Source: Chloroflexota bacterium (lineage in GTDB: Bacteria > Chloroflexota > Anaerolineae > Anaerolineales > Anaerolineaceae). From it: 19,951 bases of DNA. Position numbers and translations under genes: made by a program. Where the stretch lies: NCBI GenBank assembly GCA_019136175.1, contig JAGVUS010000340.1:1-19951 (forward strand), written 5' to 3'. This document shows, one piece after another, positions 7,530 to 14,162 of the stretch; within the stretch, counting starts at the first letter, position 1; the number at the start of each line of letters is the position of its first letter. The notes under the pieces are model-generated. The model did not search any database and had not been told where the DNA came from. It saw nothing but the letters and a program-made list of their open reading frames with translations.

Positions 7530-8445
7530 GATTCCCCTGGTTGTCTTGCTTGGACCGACAGCTGTGGGCAAAACTGAATTATCCCTGCAGATTGCCGAGA
7601 CCCTGGGCGGTGAAATTGTCTCTGCTGACTCAAGATTGTTGTATCGAGGGATGGATATTGGGACCGCCAAGCCTGGCTGGAACGAACGAAAACGGGTGCC
7701 GCACCACCTTATTGACGTAGCCAATCCTGATGAGATCTGGAGCCTGCCAATGTATCAACTGGCAGCTGGCAAAGCCATCCAGGAGATTTACCAGCGGGGC
7801 AATCTGCCCTTTCTGGTGGGGGGAACTGGACAATACATTTGGTCTCTGGTCCAGGGTTGGCAGCCCCCTCAGGTGGCACCAGATCCAAAAACGCGGGCAG
7901 TGTTGGATGCATGGGGGAGAAAGATTGGATCTGAAACCTTGCACCGGCAATTGTCCTTGTTGGACCCGGAGGCTGCAATCCATATTGAAGCCAATAATTT
8001 GCGACGGGTATTGAGGGCATTGGAGGTAATTTTTACAACCGGGCGAAAATTTTCAGAACAGCGCAGGCGGGGGGACAGTCCATACAATTCCTTGTTGATT
8101 GGTTTAACCCGATCCCGGCAGGAAATCTATGCCCGTGTTGATCAGCGGATTGACCAGATGCTGGCAGATGGCTGGGTTGAGGAGGTGCGGGATTTGTTGA
8201 ACCAGGGATATGATCCTCAACTATCCGCGCTTTCTGCCATTGGCTACCGTGAGATTTGTGCTTACCTGAAAGGAAAATGCACACTGGATGAAGCGGTTAA
8301 ATTGGTGAAACGTCAGACCAGGGTTTTCATCCGGAGGCAGTCAAACTGGTTTAAATTGGATGATCCATCCATCCATTGGTTTGAGATGAACGATGCTCCA
8401 AAGACAAAAATCATGGAGTTAATCAGGTTAAATTTTAATAATTAA
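7480..8445 (+). CDS. miaA: tRNA dimethylallyltransferase
   Basis: Transfers a dimethylallyl group to N6 of A37 in tRNAs reading UNN codons, which stabilises codon pairing. The P-loop GPTAVGKT is at 25-32, the substrate loop SADSRLLYRGMDIGTAKP at 48-65, and VGGTGQYI at 113-120. The RRVLRALEV helix and the later SALSAIGYREI and KRQTRVFIRRQSNWF stretches are typical of MiaA. The ATG at 7480 has GAGGGG 7 nt upstream and gives 321 residues. The ATG at 7513 would give 310 residues, closer to usual MiaA length, but lacks a nearby site. Either way it overlaps the end of yraN. A strong hairpin follows the stop codon directly. Confidence 0.95.
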   Translation: MRAVQGSHGLKMQSEPKIPLVVLLGPTAVGKTELSLQIAETLGGEIVSADSRLLYRGMDIGTAKPGWNERKRVPHHLIDVANPDEIWSLPMYQLAAGKAIQEIYQRGNLPFLVGGTGQYIWSLVQGWQPPQVAPDPKTRAVLDAWGRKIGSETLHRQLSLLDPEAAIHIEANNLRRVLRALEVIFTTGRKFSEQRRRGDSPYNSLLIGLTRSRQEIYARVDQRIDQMLADGWVEEVRDLLNQGYDPQLSALSAIGYREICAYLKGKCTLDEAVKLVKRQTRVFIRRQSNWFKLDDPSIHWFEMNDAPKTKIMELIRLNFNN

Positions 8446-8447
8446 AT

Positions 8448-8480
8448 AAAAAATGGCAGACCTTACTTCTGCCATTTTTT
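8448..8480. terminator. Bidirectional rho-independent terminator between convergent miaA and ftsH
   Basis: A perfect 13-bp inverted repeat, AAAAAATGGCAGA (8448-8460) and TCTGCCATTTTTT (8468-8480), has a 7-nt loop. The A-tract on one side and T-tract on the other make it work on both strands: 3 nt after miaA and 17 nt after the ftsH stop. Confidence 0.9.
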
Positions 8481-8497
8481 AGCAATAGACGATTTGG

Positions 8498-10360
8498 TTA
8501 ATTGTTGTGAGGAACCAGCGTGGGGATGCCGGATGTTTTGGGAACAGGCGGTGGGAAGATGGCTTCAAACTCCTCCCGGGAGAGGGTTTCCACTTCCAAT
8601 AATTTGTTGGCAACTGCATCCAGTTCCTGCCTGTATTGGGTAAGAATCCGCCGGGCTTCCATATATGCCTCATTCACAAGGCGGCGGACTTCCTGGTCAA
8701 TTCGTTCCGCAACAGCTTCCGAATAATCCCGTTGTTCAGAGATTTCACGACCGAGGAAAATTAACTCCTCTTTTTGTCCATAGACCATTGGACCGAGTTG
8801 ATCGCTCATTCCCAGGCGGGTGACCATGGTGCGAGCCATCTGTGTGACCCGTTCAATATCATTGGATGCACCAGATGTAATGTCATCAAATACAATTTCT
8901 TCAGCAGCACGTCCGCCAAGCAAGCCAACCATTTCTGCCAGCAATTTCTTGCGCGGCATGAGGGTGCGATCCTCCTGGGGGAGGGCAAGGGTATATCCGC
9001 CAGCCATTCCCCGGGCAATAATGGAAACCTTGTGAACAGGGTCTGATTCTGGCAGTACGTTCATAACAACCGCGTGACCAGCTTCATGGTACGCAACAAT
9101 CCGCTTTTCCTCGGGATTAATCAGGCGGCTTTTGCGTTCCGGTCCGGCAATGACGCGTTCGATGGCTTCTTCAAATTCCGACTGTCCGATGGATTTCTTG
9201 TTGCGCCGGGCAGCCAGGATGGCTGCTTCGTTCACCAGGTTTTCCAGGTCAGCGCCAACGAAGCCGGGGGTGGCTCGGGCAAGTACAGACAGGTTAAGGT
9301 CAGGATCCAGCGGTTTCCCACGGACATGCACCTTAAGAATGGCTTCTCGGCCGCGAACATCCGGGCGGTCCAGTACCACACGACGATCAAACCTGCCTGG
9401 GCGCAGCAAAGCTGGATCCAGGATATCCGGGCGGTTTGTGGCTGCTACGATGATGATGTTGGTATCCGTATTAAAACCATCCATCTCCACTAGCATCTGG
9501 TTCAGGGTTTGCTCACGTTCGTCATGGCTTCCACCCAAACCCGCACCACGCTGTCGTCCGACAGCATCAATTTCATCGACGAAGACGATGCAGGGAGAGT
9601 GCCGCTTGGCTTGATCAAACAGATCACGTACGCGGCTGGCGCCCACCCCAACAAACATCTCCACAAATTCCGAACCGGAAATTGAGAAGAAAGGTACTCC
9701 CGCTTCCCCGGAAACCGCCTTGGCGAGCAGGGTTTTTCCAGTTCCGGGAGGTCCTACAAGCAGTACACCCTTTGGGATGCGGGCGCCGAGGGCAATGAAT
9801 TTCTGCGGCTCGCGCAAAAATTCCACAACCTCCTGTAATTCCTCCTTGGATTCATCGACACCAGCAACATCATCAAATGTGACCGTGGGATGATCACCAG
9901 AGAACATGCGTGCCCGGGACTTGCCAAATGAAATTGCTGCATTGTTGCTGCCCTGCGCCTGCCGGAAGATGAAGAAGAAACCGGCAATCAGGATGAGGAA
10001 TGGCAGGACATATCCAACAGCTGTCAGAACATTCCACCAGGCGCTTGGGGGTTTAAATTCCAAGTCAATATTGGTGGCTGCAAGGTCCTCCTGCGTAACA
10101 CCAAGTAGAATCAATTGGTCAATCAGGGTGGATTCTGGTTCCTTGGTGGATGTTTTTTCTGTCCCATCCTTGTAGGTAATGGTCAATTCATTCTCTGTGG
10201 TTTCTATTTTCATGACCTGGCGGGCTTTAATATCAGCCGCCACCTGATTTAGATTGATCGCTTCCGGATTCCCGCGCTGATTGAAACCAACCATAATCAT
10301 TGTAATGATGGCGATGAACAACAGCAGGTAGATCAGGAACGATGAATTTCGTGAATTCAC
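8498..10360 (-). CDS. ftsH: ATP-dependent zinc metalloprotease FtsH
   Basis: Membrane-bound AAA+ protease that degrades misassembled membrane proteins and selected regulators. There are two membrane segments near 8-25 and 112-132 with an extracytoplasmic stretch between. The AAA domain has Walker A GPPGTGKT (203-210), pore-loop MFVG (235-238), Walker B VFVDEID (259-265) and the second region of homology ATNRPDILDPALLRPGRFDR (307-326). The protease domain has HEAGH (425-429), with D501 in SGASNDIERVTQMAR as probable third zinc ligand. I chose GTG at 10360 because GGAGGT lies immediately upstream; an in-frame TTG at 10372 would place that site inside the gene. The 620-residue length is normal. 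It appears monocistronic with its own promoter and terminator. Confidence 0.97.
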   Translation of the reverse strand: MNSRNSSFLIYLLLFIAIITMIMVGFNQRGNPEAINLNQVAADIKARQVMKIETTENELTITYKDGTEKTSTKEPESTLIDQLILLGVTQEDLAATNIDLEFKPPSAWWNVLTAVGYVLPFLILIAGFFFIFRQAQGSNNAAISFGKSRARMFSGDHPTVTFDDVAGVDESKEELQEVVEFLREPQKFIALGARIPKGVLLVGPPGTGKTLLAKAVSGEAGVPFFSISGSEFVEMFVGVGASRVRDLFDQAKRHSPCIVFVDEIDAVGRQRGAGLGGSHDEREQTLNQMLVEMDGFNTDTNIIIVAATNRPDILDPALLRPGRFDRRVVLDRPDVRGREAILKVHVRGKPLDPDLNLSVLARATPGFVGADLENLVNEAAILAARRNKKSIGQSEFEEAIERVIAGPERKSRLINPEEKRIVAYHEAGHAVVMNVLPESDPVHKVSIIARGMAGGYTLALPQEDRTLMPRKKLLAEMVGLLGGRAAEEIVFDDITSGASNDIERVTQMARTMVTRLGMSDQLGPMVYGQKEELIFLGREISEQRDYSEAVAERIDQEVRRLVNEAYMEARRILTQYRQELDAVANKLLEVETLSREEFEAIFPPPVPKTSGIPTLVPHNN

Positions 10361-10384
10361 GGACACCTCCAATATTTACATAGG

Positions 10385-10399
10385 ACCCCTGTATGGGGT
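10385..10399 (-). other. Small inverted repeat in the ftsH 5' leader
   Basis: ACCCC and GGGGT arms with a 5-nt spacer lie between the promoter and the ftsH ribosome binding site. In the mRNA this is a weak 5-bp hairpin. Any regulatory role is a guess. Confidence 0.35.
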
Positions 10400-10409
10400 T
10401 GGTACCATG

Positions 10410-10438
10410 ATTATACCAATCAAGGCACTCTGTTTCCA
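10410..10438 (-). promoter_or_regulatory. Sigma70-type promoter of ftsH
   Basis: On the minus strand TGGAAA (10438-10433) and TATAAT (10415-10410) are separated by 17 nt. The -10 is a perfect consensus and the -35 matches 4 of 6. The predicted start near 10403 leaves a leader of roughly 40 nt. Confidence 0.7.
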
Positions 10439-10442
10439 GAGT
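10427..10442. promoter_or_regulatory. Perfect inverted repeat over the ftsH -35 element
   Basis: ACTCTG and CAGAGT arms (6 bp each) flank a 4-nt centre and enclose the -35 hexamer. It lies upstream of the predicted transcript, so it would act as a DNA operator rather than an RNA hairpin. The GCACTC...GAGT pattern slightly recalls the HrcA CIRCE element, but the spacing is 8 rather than 9 and the second half is poor. Confidence 0.4.
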
Positions 10443-10501
10443 ATGTCGATTCTATTCAGTGATTATTAATAAAAGTATTACAAAAATCCATCCCAATTCA
10501 G

Positions 10502-11668
10502 TTAAATGATGGACCGGATTTCCTCCAGGAAGATGCGATCCTGGGCTATCACGGTTTCAATCCATTCCATGATTGATGTCGATCCACCACCAGCCTGCAG
10601 GGTGGTGGTGTTCCAGTTCTCCAGTGGAAGGGAATGCAGAATCTGGATTACCTCCAACCTTGCTTGATAAAATTCCGCCAATGCCTGCCCGCCTATGTTA
10701 TTTGGGTTAACCCTGTCTGTTCCGTGAAGAATGACGGCTTCTTTATTTTTACTGAAATGTTTCAACTGCGCAAGGTTGATCTCCACCTCCCGATCCCTGA
10801 GGTGGCAGACCAGGGCAGCCAGGTTGCTTTGTTTTCCCGGAAACGCATTCATCCAGGTGGAATCAGGCATATTTCTCAAAAGAGTATCAATCGCCGCGGG
10901 TGTGGCTTTCAGGAATGCCAGCATGGCGGTTGGGGTTTCTGGTTTGGGGAGGGTTCGTTGCTCCAAGTGGGTATCCAGCCATGGGTAAAAATTTTCCAGG
11001 GAGTGAGAACCAACCCCGGCAGGTTTCTGGATTTCAGATGAATGATGAATATGATAGGTTGTGATTCCAATTGCCTGTGCCGGGAGGATATCATCTTCAT
11101 AACTATTGCCGATCATGACAACCGGCTCGTCGTTCCAGCCGATTTTGGCGAGAATTTCCGCGTAATATTCCGGGCTTGGTTTTGAAAAGTGGAAATTTTC
11201 ATAGGTGGTAACCAGATGATAGGGGTACTTGATGACTGGAAGATTAGCCCATGCAAGCCGTTGATGGATTGCTGTTACTGGAAAGAGGGGATTGGTAGCC
11301 ACAACCACCCGGTACCCGCGCTGAAAAGCTCGTTCCACGCATTCGATTGCATCTTTCCGGGGAGAGGTGATTGGCTGCAGGGAAGGAAAAACCTCTTCGT
11401 AAAACTTGATCAGGATTGGGTGAAGTTCATCCTTGGGGATCCCGATGGAAGGATAAAAATCGGCATCAAAGGCATGTTCCAGCGTGATGGTCGGATTGGT
11501 ATTGCGTATCATGCTGCGCGTGGCATGCAGAAGGCAGGCTAACATCCGATCCGGTGACACCCGGCTGGAAAGTGCCTGCCCAAGAGCCTGGAAATATGCT
11601 GTTTGGAACTGCTCAAATGGATTGGTCAGCAGGGTGTCGTCCAGGTCAAACAGTAACGTGATACTCAT
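10502..11668 (-). CDS. HAD-family hydrolase fused to a C-terminal DinB-like domain
   Basis: Residues 1 to about 235 are a HAD phosphohydrolase with all four motifs: DLDDT (8-12) with nucleophile D8, VVVATNP with T125, K163 in FSKPSPEYY, and MIGNSYEDD (185-193). A helical cap lies between motifs I and II. Residues 245-385 resemble a DinB/YfiT-like four-helix domain: AMLAFLKATPAAIDTLLRNM, LAALVCHLRDREVEI, an ARLEVIQILHSLPLENW segment and a last helix. Of the usual His triad only H289 is seen; the later HD..H pattern reads QDR (376-378), so metal binding is probably lost. The start overlaps the Cys-rich gene by ATGA, indicating coupled translation. The substrate is unknown. No clear terminator follows. 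Confidence 0.85.
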   Translation of the reverse strand: MSITLLFDLDDTLLTNPFEQFQTAYFQALGQALSSRVSPDRMLACLLHATRSMIRNTNPTITLEHAFDADFYPSIGIPKDELHPILIKFYEEVFPSLQPITSPRKDAIECVERAFQRGYRVVVATNPLFPVTAIHQRLAWANLPVIKYPYHLVTTYENFHFSKPSPEYYAEILAKIGWNDEPVVMIGNSYEDDILPAQAIGITTYHIHHSSEIQKPAGVGSHSLENFYPWLDTHLEQRTLPKPETPTAMLAFLKATPAAIDTLLRNMPDSTWMNAFPGKQSNLAALVCHLRDREVEINLAQLKHFSKNKEAVILHGTDRVNPNNIGGQALAEFYQARLEVIQILHSLPLENWNTTTLQAGGGSTSIMEWIETVIAQDRIFLEEIRSII

Positions 11669-11997
11669 TGTTCCTCAATAAACGCATCGGGTAAATCATG
11701 ACATAAGCCACAACCAACATGAGGTTCCTTGACGATCCCCTGGGAACGCGAACAATAAGCTGTGATGATCACTTTTCTTTTCAAACCGGGAAGCTTTCGT
11801 TTGATGGATGCAGAAAGGGTCATATTTGGACATGAGTTTGCCTGGAGTATTCCGGGAACTGGACAGGCTTTACACAAGTCCGCAGTCCAATGATTTGGGG
11901 GAGGTTGATGCCCGATCAATCTACATTCTTCTGCATTTTTCCCGCGGTAATAGTCGCCATAAAAATATTTACATTCTTTTCCGGCAGGTGTCCGCAT
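11665..11997 (-). CDS. Small eight-cysteine protein, probable metal or Fe-S binding, unknown function
   Basis: I do not recognise a named family. The 110 residues hold eight cysteines: C9, C25, C42, C45 (LCKACP), C56, C82, C96 and C99 (GCGLC). The two CxxC pairs plus four single Cys could bind two zinc ions or iron-sulfur centres. It is soluble, with no signal peptide or membrane segment. I place the start at the ATG at 11997 with AGGAG 7-8 nt upstream; an in-frame GTG at 12003 is too close to that site. The stop overlaps the HAD-DinB start as ATGA, suggesting the two proteins work together. A large hairpin lies just before its ribosome binding site, separating it from efp. Partial transcription from the efp promoter is possible. 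Confidence 0.7.
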   Translation of the reverse strand: MRTPAGKECKYFYGDYYRGKNAEECRLIGHQPPPNHWTADLCKACPVPGILQANSCPNMTLSASIKRKLPGLKRKVIITAYCSRSQGIVKEPHVGCGLCHDLPDAFIEEQ

Positions 11998-12017
11998 GTT
12001 CACTCTCCTGATAGAAG

Positions 12018-12060
12018 GGATGGCATTTTTCCAGCGGGGGCAGCCAGAAAAATGCCATCC
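12018..12060. terminator. 14-bp perfect hairpin between efp and the Cys-rich gene
   Basis: Arms 12018-12031 and 12047-12060 are perfectly complementary around a 15-nt loop. A run of T follows on the plus strand (12063-12068), so by classical rules it terminates plus-strand (antisense) transcription. On the minus strand, the coding direction here, there is no T-tract after the stem, so it may attenuate or stabilise the efp message rather than terminate it cleanly. Confidence 0.7.
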
Positions 12061-12086
12061 AATTTTTTGGGGTTGATTTCTGCCAA

Positions 12087-12650
12087 CTAACTCATTACAC
12101 GGGTTACATAGGATCCCGAGCGGGTATCCACGCGAATGGTGTCGCCCTGGCTGACAAAATAGGGAACGTCAACGTACGCGCCGGTTTCAACTTTCACCCG
12201 CTTTGTCACGCCAGTTGCCGTATCACCCTTGACAGCAATTTCAGCTTCCACGACCTTCAAATCCACCGTGGTTGGCAATTCGATATCAATCGGGTCGTTG
12301 TTATAGAATGTGAGTTTGACTTCCATTTCCTCTTTAAGGAATCCTGCCACATCTTCCAGGACATCGTGTTTGATGGGGTATTGCTCAAAAGTCTCGACAT
12401 CCATGAAGTAGTACAGATCTCCATCGGTATAGAGATACTGTGCGTTATGAAATTCCAGACGAACATCCTGCACCTGAGCACCGGAGATGAATGTGCGTTC
12501 CAGCGTAGTCCCGGTGAGGAGGTTGCGTGCCTTGATGCGGATGGTTGCGTTGCCGCGCCCCGGTTTGTTATGGCTGTATTCCAAAACCTTGAATAAACCG
12601 CCATCCAGTTCAAAAGTCACGCCTTTACGAAGATCATTTACATCAATCAT
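12087..12650 (-). CDS. efp: Translation elongation factor P, Arg-type
   Basis: Relieves ribosome stalling at polyproline stretches by binding between the P and E sites. The 187-residue length and the three beta-barrel domains are normal. The N-terminal KOW-like domain ends in the loop HNKPGRGNATIRIKARNL; domains II and III contain TFEQYPI and ETGAYVDVPYFVSQGDTIRVDTRSGSYVTR. The tip residue is Arg32 (KPGRG) instead of the Lys that is beta-lysylated in E. coli. Arg occurs in EF-P that is rhamnosylated by EarP and also in Thermus-type EF-P. No modification enzyme gene is in the window. AAGGAT lies upstream of the ATG, and a strong promoter sits about 40-70 nt before it. Confidence 0.97.
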   Translation of the reverse strand: MIDVNDLRKGVTFELDGGLFKVLEYSHNKPGRGNATIRIKARNLLTGTTLERTFISGAQVQDVRLEFHNAQYLYTDGDLYYFMDVETFEQYPIKHDVLEDVAGFLKEEMEVKLTFYNNDPIDIELPTTVDLKVVEAEIAVKGDTATGVTKRVKVETGAYVDVPYFVSQGDTIRVDTRSGSYVTRVMS

Positions 12651-12690
12651 TTTTATATCCTTACATATTACCTTGAAATTAATCCGGTTG

Positions 12691-12719
12691 ATTATAGCGC
12701 GTTGTGGTCATACTGACAA
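12691..12719 (-). promoter_or_regulatory. Sigma70-type promoter of efp
   Basis: On the minus strand TTGTCA (12719-12714) and TATAAT (12696-12691) have the ideal 17-nt spacing; the match is 5 of 6 and 6 of 6. The predicted start is near 12684, giving a leader of about 34 nt that contains the AAGGAT ribosome binding site. Its -35 begins one base past the T-tract of the hpf terminator. Confidence 0.85.
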
Positions 12720-12720
12720 G

Positions 12721-12753
12721 AAAAAGGGCTGCATGGGTATCCATACAGCCCTT
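12721..12753 (-). terminator. Rho-independent terminator of hpf (end of the Tad-comF-hpf run)
   Basis: On the minus strand AAGGGCTG (12753-12746) pairs with CAGCCCTT (12731-12724). The stem extends inward through TATGG/CCATG with one G-T pair, has a 4-nt loop, and is followed by a T-tract. It lies about 20 nt after the hpf stop. Confidence 0.92.
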
Positions 12754-12773
12754 AATAAGGTGACCAAGAGCAG

Positions 12774-13334
12774 TTAGCCCAAGTCTGGCTCAATTAACCC
12801 GTAGGTTCCATCGCGGCGGCGGTAGAGGATATTGACTGCGTTGGTGTTTGCATTGAAGAAAATAAAGAAATTTTCGTGTCCCAGAAGAGCCATCTGTTCG
12901 AGGGCTTCATTTTCATCCATGGGAACAAGGGTGAATTTTTTCCGCCGGACGATCACGGGTGGTTCTTCAACTTCAGCCGGGATTGTCTCCTGGACTACTT
13001 CGGAAGCAGGGGTTCCATCTCCTCGCCCGCGGACGCGCTTTCCTTTTAGCCGCTCAATCTGGCGCTGCATTTTATCCACTGCGGCATCGATGGCGGCGAA
13101 AATGTCATCTGCACGTTCCTCGGTACGCAGAATGTAGCCGGGTCCTCGCAGGGTAATTTGTGTAACATACCGGTCAGCTGAGCTTCGTGCAGACTTGGAG
13201 TGGGATAAGTCCACCCGGGCTTCTTCTATATCATTCAGGAATCGATCCAATTTGGATACCTTGCGTGTGGCATATGTTTCCATGCGCTCGGTGGTTTCCA
13301 TGTTCCTTACGAAGATATCTACTTTCAGGTCCAT
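12774..13334 (-). CDS. hpf: Ribosome hibernation promoting factor, long form
   Basis: Binds the 30S decoding region and promotes 100S ribosome dimers in slow growth or stress. At 186 residues it is the long type. The N-terminal S30AE domain covers about 1-105 (VDIFVRNMETTERMETYATRKVSKLDRFL, then AIDAAVDKMQRQIERLK). A charged, proline-containing linker follows, and the C-terminal dimerisation domain spans about 130-186 (VIVRRKKFTLVPMDENEALEQMALLGHENFFIFFNANTNAVNILYRRRDGTYGLIEP). AGGAGG is placed well before the ATG. It follows comF by 55 nt; that gap holds a short dyad (13373-13385), so it may have its own promoter as well as read-through from the Tad-comF genes. A strong terminator closes it. 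Confidence 0.96.
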   Translation of the reverse strand: MDLKVDIFVRNMETTERMETYATRKVSKLDRFLNDIEEARVDLSHSKSARSSADRYVTQITLRGPGYILRTEERADDIFAAIDAAVDKMQRQIERLKGKRVRGRGDGTPASEVVQETIPAEVEEPPVIVRRKKFTLVPMDENEALEQMALLGHENFFIFFNANTNAVNILYRRRDGTYGLIEPDLG

Positions 13335-13372
13335 ATTTTCCTCCTGTGAAATTGGGGTATGGATAAAATGGG

Positions 13373-13385
13373 TGTCTCAGAGACA
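13373..13385. promoter_or_regulatory. Short perfect dyad upstream of hpf
   Basis: TGTCTC and GAGACA arms flank a single base, just after the comF stop. The one-base centre cannot form an RNA loop, so an operator is the likelier role if it has one. A TTGTCT hexamer overlaps it on the minus strand as a possible -35, but no good -10 follows. Confidence 0.35.
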
Positions 13386-13389
13386 ATAA

Positions 13390-14145
13390 TCAGCCCAATA
13401 AACTTTCCGGATGGGCTGCCAAACCTGCCCGTGCAAGGGTGATTCCGTACACCTTTCGTGCTCCAGCTTCCATCAGGGCGGTTGAACAAGCCCGCATGGT
13501 CGCTCCTGTGGTCGTCACATCATCGATCACGAGAATATTCTTCTCTTCCACTTCCTCAGAATGGGCAGTAAATGCATGACAAACATTCTCCCTTCGCTCC
13601 TGCCCGGTGAGACCGACCTGACTGGTTGTGTGCTGTGTGCGAACCAGCGCACGGTCAGATATTGGAATATCGAGAGCTAGGTGTAGTGGAATCGCCATAT
13701 ACTTGGATTGATTATAACCCCGTTCTTGAAAACGTTGTTTGCTGAGAGGCACTGGAATCATGAGATCAAATTCCCATTCAAGCGAACCCAGCAGGGAGAG
13801 GAGCAAGGGGGCAAATGTCTCTCCCAATCCGATGTTTCTTTCGTATTTCAATTGTTGGATTGCCTGTCGCAGAGAGCCGTGATAGATTCCCCACGAACGA
13901 AGAGCTGTGAAATCGGGCGGGTTGTTCCGGCATTCGTGACAAAGACTTGCATTTGGGGTGGGGGCACCACAAATGGGGCAGATGGGAACATCTTCCAGGC
14001 GGATTACCTGGTTCAGGCAAGAATGACACCAACGATCCCCCAGTTTCCCACAGCCGCAACATGCAGGGGGAAATACCCAATCCAAAGCATTCCACAAAAA
14101 ATGATAGGATCGGTAGGGCAGCGAAACCTTGCCCTTTGGAATCAT
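13390..14145 (-). CDS. comF: ComF-family phosphoribosyltransferase-like protein
   Basis: ComF proteins are cytoplasmic and needed for natural DNA uptake in several bacteria. They combine Cys zinc fingers with a type I phosphoribosyltransferase fold. Here nine cysteines occur in the first 72 residues (CCGC at 29-32, C40/C43, CPIC 56-59, CHEC 69-72). The PRT part has MIPVPLSKQRFQERGYNQS (129-147), HTTSQVGLTGQERRENV (172-188) and the PRPP-binding VIDDVTTTGAT (206-216). The length of 251 residues is usual. The start ATG at 14145 has GGAG 7 nt upstream and lies only 17 nt from the tadC stop, so comF is probably a distal member of the Tad pilus operon. Confidence 0.93.
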   Translation of the reverse strand: MIPKGKVSLPYRSYHFLWNALDWVFPPACCGCGKLGDRWCHSCLNQVIRLEDVPICPICGAPTPNASLCHECRNNPPDFTALRSWGIYHGSLRQAIQQLKYERNIGLGETFAPLLLSLLGSLEWEFDLMIPVPLSKQRFQERGYNQSKYMAIPLHLALDIPISDRALVRTQHTTSQVGLTGQERRENVCHAFTAHSEEVEEKNILVIDDVTTTGATMRACSTALMEAGARKVYGITLARAGLAAHPESLLG

Positions 14146-14162
14146 CCCTTCACTCCAGGTGG

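Noticed and set aside
10427..10442. CIRCE element for HrcA upstream of ftsH
   Set aside because: Only a GCACTC half and GAGT match, with 8 instead of 9 bases between; too weak to call CIRCE. Kept only as an unassigned inverted repeat.
8448..12060. Shared ATGGCA and T-rich core of the hairpins at 8448 and 12018 as a dispersed repeat family
   Set aside because: The common core is only a few bases and fits chance similarity between A/T-flanked terminator-like stems.
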